A stretch of DNA of 64,000 nucleotides from CAWJKP01 sp963843465 (GTDB lineage: Bacteria; Planctomycetota; Planctomycetia; Pirellulales; Thermoguttaceae), in contig CAWJKP010000001.1 in the NCBI GenBank assembly GCA_963843465.1, positions 930,001-994,000 of the forward strand, written 5' to 3'. The first letter of the stretch is position 1. Every line of letters begins with the position of its first letter. The notes under the pieces are model-generated. The model had not been told where the DNA came from. It saw nothing but the letters and a program-made list of their open reading frames with translations, and did not search any database. Of this stretch, positions 34,278 to 42,594 are shown piece by piece. The translations under genes and the position numbers were made by a program.

Positions 34278-35969
34278 ATGGCCAACAAGTCGCTGTTCGC
34301 TAGCTTGAAGAGCCGCTTGGTCCGCGCCGATGCCCGCAACGAGGCGGGCGGCCGGGCCTACACTTTCGAGCCGAAGCACGCCCTGGCGCAACTGGCTGCC
34401 ACCGGCTGCTTCAACGGCACCTACTACGCCGAGGCCGACGAGCAGCTCGCCACGCTGAAGACGCTCGTGGATCAGGTCGGTGACAACGCCTTCCTGGCCA
34501 AGCTGGCGGTCTACAGCCGCCAGCGGGCCATGATGAAGGACATGCCGGTGGCCCTGCTGCTGGCCCTGTCGAAGCGTGATCCGGCCCTGTTCCGCCAGGT
34601 CTTCGACCGTGTCGTGGACAACGGCCGTACCCTGCGCACGCTGGTGCAGTTCGTTCGCTCGGGCCAGTTTGGCCGCAAGGGCCTGTCGTACTCGCTCCAG
34701 CGGGCCGTCCAGCGGTGGCTGAACACCGCGTCGGTCGAGAAGCTGCTGTCGGCGTCGATTGGCAACGATCCGAGCCTGCGGGACGTGCTGCGCCTGGCGC
34801 GGCCGACTCCGCCGGACAACGCCCGCCGGGCGCTGTTCGGCTGGCTGACCGACAAGCCGGTCGAGAAGTGGGCACCGGCCACCGAGGCCGACCTGCCGGA
34901 AGAGGTCATGGCGTTGGCTGCTTTCCGCAAGGCGGAGACGGCCGAAACCCAGGTACTGATCCTCGGCAACATGCACGCCCGCTGGGACCTGCTGGCCGAC
35001 ACGGCCAAGGGTCCGGCGGTCTGGGCAGCCATTGCCCGGAAGATGGGTCCGCAGGCGCTGCGGATGAACCTCAACACGCTCCTGCGCCATGGGGTCTTCG
35101 GCTCCGTGGCCCAGACGGGCTGGACGGTCGGCCGTGCGATTGCCGAGGTCTTGGGTTTCAGCCCGGCCCCGGCCAAGGAGAATATGGTCGATTACGTCGC
35201 CGCCCGGTTGGCCGACGCGGACGAGATCCTCCGTTCGCGACAGTTCCCGTACCAGTTCCTGGCGGCGTACCTCAACGCCAGCGACGAAGTGCCGCAGAAG
35301 ATCAAGGCCGCGCTGCACAAGGCGGCGGAGATCGCCTGCGGCAACGTCCCGGAGCTGCCGGGTCCGGTCGTGATCGGTCTGGACGTGTCGGGCTCGATGG
35401 CCTCGCCGGTGACCGGCCATCGCGGCCGGGGCGCCACGAGCAAGATGCGCTGCGTGGACGTGGCGGCGTTGTTCGCCGCCGCCATCCTGCGGCGCAACCC
35501 GGACAGCGTGGTCATTCCGTTCGACACGGCGGCCTACGAGGCCAAGGTTGATCCGAGCGATTCGGTCCTCAGCCTGGCCGAGCGGCTGGCCAAGTTCGGC
35601 GGCGGCGGCACGAACTGCTCGCTGCCGCTGGCGGCGGCCAACACCCGGTACCATGACCGGCGGTTTGTGGGCTGCGTGCTGGTGAGCGACCAGGAGAGCT
35701 GGGTCGGCGCCGGTCGTGGCGGCTCGACGGCCGTGGTGACCGAGTGGCAGGAGTTCGTGAAGAACCAGATGCGGCTGGGAGGCCACGGCATCCCGAGCCC
35801 CAAGCTGATTTGCATCGACCTCCAGCCGTACACGACCACCCAGGCCCCGGATCGCAGCGACATCCTGAACGTCGGCGGCTTCAGTGACGCCGTCTTCAGC
35901 GTCGTAGCTGCCTTCCTGGCCGACGACAGCGGCCGTTTCGTGGCCGAGGTCGAGAAGGTCGAGTTGTAA
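34278..35969 (+). CDS. rsr: TROVE/Ro60-family RNA-binding protein (Rsr)
   Basis: The product has 563 residues; the ATG at 34278 follows AAGGA at 34266-34270. Residues about 15-350 are a TROVE HEAT-repeat ring (FLAKLAVYSRQRAMMKDMPV, then HARWDLLADTAKGPAVWAAI and MGPQALRMNLNTLLRHGVFG). Residues about 362-560 form a von Willebrand A domain whose MIDAS is GLDVSGSM (Asp369-x-Ser-x-Ser). Ro60 rings bind misfolded RNA ends in the central hole and Y RNAs on the rim; bacterial Rsr also works with PNPase. Position right after a tRNA array and two end-paired RNAs suggests it handles tRNAs or RNAs from this locus. Confidence 0.93.
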   Translation: MANKSLFASLKSRLVRADARNEAGGRAYTFEPKHALAQLAATGCFNGTYYAEADEQLATLKTLVDQVGDNAFLAKLAVYSRQRAMMKDMPVALLLALSKRDPALFRQVFDRVVDNGRTLRTLVQFVRSGQFGRKGLSYSLQRAVQRWLNTASVEKLLSASIGNDPSLRDVLRLARPTPPDNARRALFGWLTDKPVEKWAPATEADLPEEVMALAAFRKAETAETQVLILGNMHARWDLLADTAKGPAVWAAIARKMGPQALRMNLNTLLRHGVFGSVAQTGWTVGRAIAEVLGFSPAPAKENMVDYVAARLADADEILRSRQFPYQFLAAYLNASDEVPQKIKAALHKAAEIACGNVPELPGPVVIGLDVSGSMASPVTGHRGRGATSKMRCVDVAALFAAAILRRNPDSVVIPFDTAAYEAKVDPSDSVLSLAERLAKFGGGGTNCSLPLAAANTRYHDRRFVGCVLVSDQESWVGAGRGGSTAVVTEWQEFVKNQMRLGGHGIPSPKLICIDLQPYTTTQAPDRSDILNVGGFSDAVFSVVAAFLADDSGRFVAEVEKVEL

Positions 35970-35975
35970 AACGAG

Positions 35976-36010
35976 AACGCCCCCGTCTCTGTAAGAAGGC
36001 CGGGGGCGTT
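35976..36010 (+). terminator. terminator hairpin after the TROVE gene
   Basis: AACGCCCCCG (35976-35985) pairs perfectly with CGGGGGCGTT (36001-36010), 7 bases after the stop. There is no T run. A similar hairpin recurs at 39641. Confidence 0.7.
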
Positions 36011-36029
36011 CGCTTGCGCGGGGTTACCG

Positions 36030-36614
36030 TCAGCCGCCGTGGCAGGTATCGTGCTGCCGACAACGATCCCTACTTCTCTTCCTTCTTTTCCCCTTCTTGC
36101 CCTTCTTCCCTGGGCCCATCTTCTGCTGGAGTTTCTCTTTCTGTTCGGGAGTCAGAACCTCCGTGACTTGCTTCATCGCGTCGTTCACAAGGCTCTGAAA
36201 CTCCTTTCCGATGGGCTCCATCTTCTGCTTCTGCTCGTCCGTGAGCTTGAGGGACGCCTCGAGCGACTGGTAAGCCTCCCGGCTCATCTTGCCGGACTGC
36301 TTCGCACTTTCCATCGCATCCTTGCCGATCTGCTTCTGATCCTCGGTGAGCAGGTCGCCGAGTTTCTCGTAGATCGCCTGTCTCTTAGCCTCGAAATCGT
36401 CGCGGACCTTGCCGAGTTTCTCTTTCTGGTCCTCGGTCAGATCTAAGCCTTCGACGGCACTCTTAAAGCGGTCGATCCGCAACATCGTGTGTGCGATGAG
36501 GCTGAGCTTCGGCCCCTTGTCCTTTCCCTTCGGCTTGCCTTCCTCGGCTGCCATCGCCACCGCGGCAATCAACACGACGATGGCGGTTGCCGTCGCGATC
36601 TTCAGATTCTTCAT
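36030..36614 (-). CDS. exported Spy/CpxP-like helical protein
   Basis: The ATG at 36614 begins a signal peptide (MKNLKIATATAIVVLIAAVA). The mature part is helical and highly charged, with repeated LT-x-x-Q-type motifs: VEGLDLTEDQKEKLGKV, GDLLTEDQKQIGKDA, LKLTDEQKQKMEPI and VLTPEQKEKLQQKM. These are the LTxxQ motifs of Spy/CpxP periplasmic chaperones. The Lys/Gly/Arg-rich tail after KKGKKGK may include a frame slip. Likely a periplasmic stress-type protein. Confidence 0.65.
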   Translation of the reverse strand: MKNLKIATATAIVVLIAAVAMAAEEGKPKGKDKGPKLSLIAHTMLRIDRFKSAVEGLDLTEDQKEKLGKVRDDFEAKRQAIYEKLGDLLTEDQKQIGKDAMESAKQSGKMSREAYQSLEASLKLTDEQKQKMEPIGKEFQSLVNDAMKQVTEVLTPEQKEKLQQKMGPGKKGKKGKRRKRSRDRCRQHDTCHGG

Positions 36615-37062
36615 CAATCCATCTCCTTCCAACCGGATGAAACAGGGCCCGCCGCGCCGTTCGCCCCAACGGAGCGGTGTTTCCAGCGAGAGGGCCATTT
36701 CCCTGAACCGTTCAAGCAACTGCTGATCGTACAGACACTCGGGGTGTCGATCAAGGAGTCACCCTCCCCAAGAGGGATGCTTCTCGGTTACATGCTTCGT
36801 GGCGCACCGCGAAGGACAGCGGATGTTCTTCGGTCGTCCTGCCCAATCGGAGTAGCTCAGCGGCTTCGTGGAACTGGCGCAATGGGCGACCCTGCTACGG
36901 GTTCTTCGTGCGGGAATTGGCAGGCAGGACCATCGCCGCCGACACTTGCCTCGACGCCAAATCGCGCTAGAATCCCGCGTAGGGTTGTATTTTCGGATTC
37001 TTCCGGGTCGTGCAATGGCGTGCAGACCATGCACGAAGAGATTCCTTGGCGGGGGAGCCAAT
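36615..37062. other. intergenic, divergent promoters
   Basis: Separates the divergent Spy-like gene and the Tat-exported protein gene. No RNA or repeat recognised. Confidence 0.35.
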
Positions 37063-38628
37063 ATGAGAACCATGCGAAACCGTCGCCAGTTCCTCGCGGA
37101 GGTGGGCGAGGGAATGTTGGTTGCAAGCGTGGGCTACGCCACGGCCATCGAGATGGGCTTGGCGCCAGCCAGGGCTGAGGAGGCACCCGGATCGCTCACG
37201 TTCGGGCCGCTTGAGCCGTTGGTTGCATTGATGCAAGAAACGCCAACGAACCGATTCCTGCCGTTGTTCGTGGAACGACTACGATCCGGCACCGAACTCC
37301 GCCATTTGGTCGCGGCAGCGGCCTTGGCCAACGCGCGGACCTTCGGAGGCGAGGATTACGTGGGCTTCCATACGATGATGGCCCTTGCCCCTGCCTATCA
37401 CATGGCCCTGGAGTTGCCCGAGGCGCAAAGGGCTCTGCCCGTGCTCAAGGTCCTATATCGGAACAACCAGCGGATTGGAGCAGTCGGGGGTCGCAAGGCC
37501 GAGAAACTCCGGCCAGTCCGCCTCGACACGACTGCCCAACCGCTACCCGACGGCGCGACCCTGCGTGATGCCGTACGCCGCCAAGACCTGGAACTAGCCG
37601 AGCGGACCTTCGCCGCGTCGGCCCACGGCGACGCCGGTGATGCCTTCAACCACCTCCTTTGGGCCGTTCAGGACAATACCGAGGTTCATCGAGTCGTGCT
37701 CCCGTATCGGTCCTGGGATCTTCTCGACATGATCGGGCACGAGCACGCGCACACGCTCTTGCGCCAATCGCTGCACTACTGCGTTAGGAGCGAACAGGGA
37801 AGTCGCCATGATGCCCGTAGCGACGAGCCGAGGACACTTCTTGTAAAGCTGCTCGACCAGTACAAGCTCCTGGGCCGCCCGGAGGGGACACGTCAGGCAG
37901 ACGACGCCTGGGTCGAGCGGATGAGCAGGACGATCTTCGAGTCCAGCCCGCAGACCGCCGCAGACGCCGTGGCCGCGACTCTGGCCGAAGGGATGACGTA
38001 CGAGGCGGTTGGGGAGGCAATCTCCCTGGGCGCCAACCAGTTGATCCTCCGCAACGTCGGGCGGACTGCCAGCGACGTGCAGCCGAACAAACCGCGAGGG
38101 AGCGTCCACGGAGATTCTATCGGCGTACACGCCTGCGATTCGGCCAACGCCTGGCGAAACATGGTCCGGGCGTGCAACCGCCGCAATGCGGTCGCCAGCC
38201 TGATCTTGGGGGCATACCAAGTGGCGCTTGACCGGGTGCAGCGCGGCGGCGATTTCCTTCACTGGGGACCCCGTCCCCATGCGGATCACTTGGAGCAGGT
38301 CCGCCGAGTCGCGCCGGAGCATCTGCTGGCTGAAGCGGAATCGGCAATCCGCAGCAACGATCAGGACCGGGCGTGTGCCTTGGTCCATTGCTACGGCGAG
38401 TTGGATCGCCCCGCGCGTCCGGTCTTCGACCTGTTGCTGCGCTACGCCGTCAGTGAAGACGGCGCCCTTCATGCCGAGAAGTTCTACCGCACGGTGACCG
38501 AGGAGTTCGCCTCAACTCGCAAGCCGTTCCGTTGGCGGCAACTGGTAGCGTTGGCCCGCGTCACCGCCAGTGAGTTCGGCCGACCAGCGCCCGGGTATTC
38601 TGAATCGTGCGAGTTACTGAAGGTCTAA
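37063..38628 (+). CDS. Tat-exported hypothetical protein
   Basis: The product has 521 residues. The ATG at 37063 is preceded by GGGGGAG. The N-terminus NRRQFLAEVGEGMLVASVG is a twin-arginine signal. The mature part is mostly alpha-helical, with LRHLVAAAALANARTFGGED, LGHEHAHTLL-like helices (MIGHEHAHTLLRQSLHYCV), EGMTYEAVGEAISLGANQLI and VHACDSANAWRNM. Several conserved His residues suggest a bound metal or cofactor, which fits Tat export of a folded protein. Planctomycetes have many such proteins; function unknown. Confidence 0.7.
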   Translation: MRTMRNRRQFLAEVGEGMLVASVGYATAIEMGLAPARAEEAPGSLTFGPLEPLVALMQETPTNRFLPLFVERLRSGTELRHLVAAAALANARTFGGEDYVGFHTMMALAPAYHMALELPEAQRALPVLKVLYRNNQRIGAVGGRKAEKLRPVRLDTTAQPLPDGATLRDAVRRQDLELAERTFAASAHGDAGDAFNHLLWAVQDNTEVHRVVLPYRSWDLLDMIGHEHAHTLLRQSLHYCVRSEQGSRHDARSDEPRTLLVKLLDQYKLLGRPEGTRQADDAWVERMSRTIFESSPQTAADAVAATLAEGMTYEAVGEAISLGANQLILRNVGRTASDVQPNKPRGSVHGDSIGVHACDSANAWRNMVRACNRRNAVASLILGAYQVALDRVQRGGDFLHWGPRPHADHLEQVRRVAPEHLLAEAESAIRSNDQDRACALVHCYGELDRPARPVFDLLLRYAVSEDGALHAEKFYRTVTEEFASTRKPFRWRQLVALARVTASEFGRPAPGYSESCELLKV

Positions 38629-38715
38629 GCGGGCGGTCCGGTTCTCCCCAGGCCCGAACGTGCCGCAAGACGTGCTGCCTGACTGGCCGACGACGGTGAT
38701 GGTCAACTCTAGCGG

Positions 38716-38826
38716 CTACTTCGCCATGTCCTTCAGCAGCTTCAGCGCCCGCACCTTGACCTTGTTGTAGGCAGGCTTGACGGCGCGATCCATCAGTTCG
38801 CCGGGCTTGAAGGGGTTGCCGGGGTA
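38716..38826 (-). pseudogene. HU-like protein tail, copy 1
   Basis: The minus frame reads NPFKPGELMDRAVKPAYNKV, then KVRALKLLKDMAK and stop. It is a truncated copy of the fragment at 39719-39883 (about 95% identical over roughly 103 bases, exactly 1003 bases apart). Confidence 0.65.
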
Positions 38827-39068
38827 CCGTCAGCAGCCGCTGACGGGTGGCTGGTGGTACACGCGACGGTGTTTTCAAGCGCGACAATTGCGCATTTCCG
38901 CCACACCTTTCGATTTGACAAGCCGCGAAGTTGCCGTAGGTTTGAGATAGAGGCAAGACCCGATGGTCAGTAACCCCTCTGAAACGGGAGTTCTTATCTG
39001 TCGGCAACGAAGCAGTGCATCTTGTCCTGCCGACCAACTCCCCGGAACAACTGAGGCCTGAGCCTCCG

Positions 39069-39161
39069 ATCCTCGATAAAGGCATCCCGGTCGTAAGGCC
39101 GGTGCGCAAAGCCATGGGCCGGACGGAATCATCCGCACGGCAGCCAGGTTACCGAAAGGAT
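39069..39161 (+). promoter_or_regulatory. cyclic di-GMP-I (GEMM) riboswitch
   Basis: P1 ATCCT/AGGAT closes the element. Inside are AAAGGCA, a hairpin with a GTAA (GNRA) tetraloop, the hallmark GCGCAAAGCCATGGG ligand-binding segment, a GC hairpin and CAGCCAGGTTACCG, matching the GEMM-I consensus in order. TTTCC/GGAAA pairing and a short T run at about 39165-39202 could be the expression platform. It lies 222 bases ahead of the Flp pilin start. Confidence 0.9.
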
Positions 39162-39382
39162 AGGATTTCCTCCCTGACCAACGGGCCAGGAAACCGGATT
39201 TTGACGAGTGACGAGGTCGAGGCGGCGTGGTATTGGAATCCGCAGGGCTGTTTGTGCAGGCCAGCGCCGTGAAAACCGCACGGCGTGTGCCCACCGGGTT
39301 CCCGTATGACCCAAGTAGGTCCGTCCTGATGTTCGGCTGGAGTCCATCGGCCGGGGACGACCGTCGCAAGGGAGGAAACCTT

Positions 39383-39571
39383 ATGAAGTCGCTCGCAAAA
39401 AGTGCTCGTCGTTTCCTCGTTTCGGAGGACGGCCCCACCGCAGTCGAGTACGCGGTGATGCTGGCGTTGATCGTGATCGTCTGCCTCACGGCGATCAGTT
39501 CCCTGGGGACGGCGGCCAAGAACGCCTTCTACCAGATTTATAATTCCGTCGTCGCCGCCGCTCCGAGCTAG
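39383..39571 (+). CDS. flp: Flp/Fap-family type IVb pilin
   Basis: The product has 62 residues; the ATG at 39383 follows GGGAGGAAA. MKSLAKSARRFLVSEDGPTA is the basic leader, and GPTAVEYAVMLALIVIVCLT holds the prepilin-peptidase site with Glu+5-Tyr and the hydrophobic helix of Flp pilins. A short C-terminus follows. TadBC at the left edge of the window would assemble it. The c-di-GMP riboswitch upstream puts pilin expression under second-messenger control. Confidence 0.93.
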   Translation: MKSLAKSARRFLVSEDGPTAVEYAVMLALIVIVCLTAISSLGTAAKNAFYQIYNSVVAAAPS

Positions 39572-39611
39572 TACGTGCGACGGGCCGAGCATTCGGGCCT
39601 GCGGGCAGAGT

Positions 39612-39680
39612 GGTGCGGCCGAGGTCGAGTTGTAATCGAGAACGCCCCCGGTTCAGATCGTCTGGACCGGGGGGTGTCTG
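39612..39680 (+). pseudogene. relic of a TROVE gene 3' end and terminator
   Basis: AEVEL followed by TAA (39618-39635), then a GC hairpin AACGCCCCCGG/CCGGGGGG, reproduces the end of the TROVE gene at 35950-36010. Nothing else of the gene is here. Confidence 0.6.
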
Positions 39681-39718
39681 GATACGATGGGCTTCAAGCA
39701 GCACCTGTGCTCCGCCCG

Positions 39719-39883
39719 CTACTTCGCCATGTCCTTCAGCAGCTTCAGCGCCCGCACCTTGACCTTGTTGTAGGCGGGCTTGGCGGGGCGATCCATCAGC
39801 TCGCCGGGCTTGAAGGGGTTGGGGACTCCCGTCTGGGCCTTACGGGCCGGGATCTTCTTCTTCTCGATCTTCACCAGTCCGGG
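39719..39883 (-). pseudogene. HU-like protein tail, copy 2
   Basis: Fifty-four codons without a start: GLVKIEKKKIPARKAQTGVP, then NPFKPGELMDRPAKPAYNKV and KVRALKLLKDMAK. The IPARK...F-PG pattern is the DNA-binding arm of HU-family proteins, with an added basic helix. The N-terminal half is missing. Confidence 0.6.
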
Positions 39884-39996
39884 GATCGCAATCGCCGATG
39901 GGGAGACGGTGACGGCCTACTTCTACGAGCTAGCCCTGCGACGGCGAGAGGTCGAAGACGAGTTGGGCGAGGTCACCAAAGACCCGTGGCACTCGA

Positions 39997-40227
39997 TTAT
40001 CTACCGTTGTCGGACGAGATCGTCGCCTCAGGACTTCTCGTTGGGGCGGGTTGTTTGACTGGCCACCCTTCGCTTTGGTCGTAATCGTGTTCGCGGGCCT
40101 TGTGCCACCCCTGTTCCCAAGCGAGGCGGGCGTCAGCTTCCTCTTCCTGGTCGTAGGGGTTCTCGCTGACATCGACGCCTTCCCAGTAGGCGTCGTAGCC
40201 CTCATCATAGGCTTCCTGATTGGCCAT
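39997..40227 (-). CDS. ribosome modulation factor-like small protein
   Basis: The product has 76 residues. MANQEAYDEGYDAYWEGVDV, then SENPYDQEEEADARLAWEQG and W, matches the Rmf-type pattern (ExGxxAxxxGxxxxxNPYxxxxxxxxWxxGW) known from ribosome-hibernation factors and many short planctomycete proteins. The last 20 residues after DYDQSEG look like readthrough into foreign sequence, so the 3' end may be damaged. Confidence 0.65.
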   Translation of the reverse strand: MANQEAYDEGYDAYWEGVDVSENPYDQEEEADARLAWEQGWHKAREHDYDQSEGWPVKQPAPTRSPEATISSDNGR

Positions 40228-40274
40228 GGCCCAATCTCCGTGCCATTTCCGCGTTTATGGCGCAGGCGTGGGGG

Positions 40275-40424
40275 TTACGAGACGGTTTCGACCATCCAGC
40301 TACAGGCACGATGGAAGCGGATGGACGTAGCCTGCTCGCCACCCAGGGCCGCGAGCCGCTCCTTGTGCGGCTTCCAGCGGCGGCGGAGGTCGTGGACGGT
40401 CAGAATGGCGGCAACGTCGGTCAT
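40275..40424 (-). pseudogene. short N-terminal fragment of an unknown protein
   Basis: The ATG at 40424 gives MTDVAAILTVHDLRRRWKPH and KERLAALGGEQATSIRFHRA, then WMVETVS and stop (49 codons). The start looks genuine, and the end diverges after RACSW. Possibly the start of a larger HEPN-like or DUF protein; uncertain. Confidence 0.4.
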
Positions 40425-40671
40425 GTCGGTCTGGCCCCCCCGTCAGTGTTGAAACTGAGGCCGTCCGTGAGATCACCGCACTCGTCCGTGCCCTGCCATT
40501 CTCCTACAGGCCCGTGCCGTCCGCCAGTAGGCCGCGCAGGGCCAGCGCAGGGCCATTCAGGATGGCTGCTGTGCGTGCGACGGCCAAAGCCGACCAAGAG
40601 CCAGCCCCGCCTGGAAAGGCCGTCAGACGCAGCCCAAGAAGCGCAGGCGGGATGCGCTGCCCTGAGCCTGG

Positions 40672-40943
40672 TTATCCCTGGCATCCGATCAGCCCTTGCA
40701 AAGCCTTCTCGACCATATCTTTCCTGGCCATCCCATTTTGCCACTCCTGCGGAATCCCCGACTCACCCCAGTACGCCCCGGCAAGCTGGCCGCAGACGGC
40801 CCCGGTCGTGTCGGTGTCGTCGCCCAGGTTGACGGCCCGCAGCACGGCGTCCCGGAAGTCCTTGGCGTCGTGGAACGCCCACAGGGCGGCTTCCAGATTC
40901 TTGACGACGTAGCCGGAGCCTACGATATCCGGTGGGCGCTTGG
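40672..40943 (-). pseudogene. 3' fragment of ADP-ribosylglycohydrolase
   Basis: The minus frame begins at the CRISPR boundary with PKRPPDIVGSGYVVKNLEAA and continues through LRAVNLGDDTDTTGAVCGQL and AGAYWGESGIPQEW to a stop. The GDDTDTTGA box binds the two Mg ions in the ARH/DraG family, so the C-terminal third is intact. The first 180-200 residues are absent because the CRISPR array occupies their place. No start codon of its own. Confidence 0.8.
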
Positions 40944-41339
40944 GCTTCAATGGGGCCGCGGCTCTTCAGCCGCGGAAATTGCGAGCCAGGCCGACGGCGC
41001 TGCGATGACCTACGCGCTTCAATGGGGCCGCGGCTCTTCAGCCGCGGAAATCACGGCCGCGGTGGGGATTAACGCCGGGCAAATGGTGCTTCAATGGGGC
41101 CGCGGCTCTTCAGCCGCGGAAATCCCAGGAGCACGGCTGGGAAGAGGCCCTGGACGATCAGCTTCAATGGGGCCGCGGCTCTTCAGCCGCGGAAATGTGC
41201 TACCGGCCGGTCAAGGGCTATGGCGAGGAGCAGCTTCAATGGGGCCGCGGCTCTTCAGCCGCGGAAATGATCAGTGCCGCGCCGCCGGGGTGGCAGTGTT
41301 CGTGCTTCAATGGGGCCGCGGCTCTTCAGCCGCGGAAAT
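40944..41339 (-). CRISPR. CRISPR array, 6 repeats of 36 nt, 5 spacers of 35-37 nt
   Basis: Repeats start at 40944, 41016, 41088, 41161, 41233 and 41304. All six are identical. On the plus strand each begins GCTTCAATGGGGCCGCGG and ends AGCCGCGGAAAT, with a perfect CCGCGGCT-CTTC-AGCCGCGG hairpin. Transcription on the minus strand would place ATTGAAGC as the 5' handle of crRNAs, in line with the cas operon. Spacers: 36, 36, 37, 36, 35 nt. Confidence 0.97.
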
Positions 41340-41667
41340 GGCACTACTCGCAACCTCTTACCACTACTGCCATTATGTTTACGATTTCGAGCGGTAGTTG
41401 TCCAGAGGTCATCGTTTCCAAGGTCCAAAGAGGGGTGCTCTTGTAAACTGTTGGCAGTCTGAGAGTTGCAGCGTCGAGCGGCCCCGGGGGTTTTCGCGTC
41501 AAAGGACCGCTCGAAACCTCCCAAAGCCAACGACCATACTGCCGCGGCATGTCGTTTGGCTGGTCCCGCTCCCGGCTTGCCTCAAAACTCGACACGTTCA
41601 GACACTGCGAAAAGAAGCCGATGTGAAAGTCGCTACCAAATTGTCAAAGAACGAACGTGCTCAGGCC
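41340..41667 (-). promoter_or_regulatory. probable CRISPR leader
   Basis: The 328 bases between the csb3 stop and the array lie upstream of the array if it is transcribed on the minus strand. They hold no convincing gene, and the base composition is more even than in the flanks. New spacers would enter at the 41339 side. Confidence 0.6.
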
Positions 41668-42594
41668 CTACACGGGCTCTGCGGGCGCAAAACAACGGTA
41701 CTTCCCAACGGTAAGCCGCTGGGAACGGTAGACCTCGGCCACGCCCATCCGCGCCAGGGCACTGCGCGGCGGCGCGTCTTCCTGCAACTGGGCTAAAGCG
41801 ACCATGGAGCGCACTACATCGAGAGTCACGAGGACATCCCAGATCGGCCACGTCCAAAATGTGCTCCGAGCCAATCGACCCGAGAAGCCGGTCGTTGCCA
41901 GGTCCTCCCCGTTGGGCGCGGTTGGCAATAAAGGCAACCCTTCGATGGCAAGCCGGTTTGCACCCAATACGGAACCGCGGGAATCACGGCTACTGTCCTT
42001 GCTGGGGTCTCTCCAACGGAGCGCATAGCGGCTGTCGTCGGCCGGGTCCCACCGCATGTTCAAGTTCTTGAGCGGATCATCGTACCGCCAGGGCTCGAAG
42101 AGGGCCTTCTTCAGGTGGCCGATGGTGGTCGCCGCAGCAATCTTACGCATGAACCCGAGGAAGTGCTGATGGCCAGCCCCACTCATAGTCCGCAACGCGG
42201 TATCCTTGATGACCTCCGCCTTGCCTTTGGTAGCCTTTACGGCATCGCAGCCATAAGCCGCAGCGAAGTCCGCCCACGCCCGGTCGGACGCGACGGCGGC
42301 CCTCTCGGCAAACTGGCGGAAGTCCGCGGGCGGGACCTCCAGGTTATCCCCCAGGGAAAACGCCGGATGGTTCTCCGTGCCGACAAGTCGGCCATGAAGA
42401 GCCTGCACGACCGCGGCCTCCGTCAGGTGGTGATGGGCATGGAGGACCGGCCGCCATGCGCCCGCCGGGTGCCACGACATGCGGACGGTGTCGTCGGGCA
42501 TTGCCAGGGTCAATGTGCGGAGCGTCCCCAGGGCCGCGAGAAAGGCCAGGGGATTGCCGCCATCCAGGCCCGGGAGTTCCAGTTCGTTACTCAT
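41668..42594 (-). CDS. csb3: type I-G Cas8-like/Csb3-type subunit (Cas3-extension family)
   Basis: The product has 308 residues. It starts with ELELPGLDGGNPLAFLAALG, the signature of the small Cas8-like (Cas8u2/Csb3, also annotated Cas3-extension) proteins of type I-G (former I-U) loci. Further landmarks: MSGAGHQHFLGFMRKIAAAT, EPWRYDDPLKNLNMRWDPAD and near the end YRSQRLTVGKYR. It is expected in the Cascade-like effector complex, probably in PAM recognition. The start overlaps the cas3 stop by 8 bases, so the genes are translationally coupled. The exact subunit name is less sure than its membership in the system. Confidence 0.8.
   Translation of the reverse strand: MSNELELPGLDGGNPLAFLAALGTLRTLTLAMPDDTVRMSWHPAGAWRPVLHAHHHLTEAAVVQALHGRLVGTENHPAFSLGDNLEVPPADFRQFAERAAVASDRAWADFAAAYGCDAVKATKGKAEVIKDTALRTMSGAGHQHFLGFMRKIAAATTIGHLKKALFEPWRYDDPLKNLNMRWDPADDSRYALRWRDPSKDSSRDSRGSVLGANRLAIEGLPLLPTAPNGEDLATTGFSGRLARSTFWTWPIWDVLVTLDVVRSMVALAQLQEDAPPRSALARMGVAEVYRSQRLTVGKYRCFAPAEPV

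Noticed and set aside
33714..35786. 690-codon minus-strand open frame covering tRNAs and the TROVE gene
   Set aside because: It crosses several tRNA genes and is antisense to the TROVE frame.
41340..41667. Hidden cas gene between csb3 and the array
   Set aside because: No frame with family motifs; best explained as a leader.
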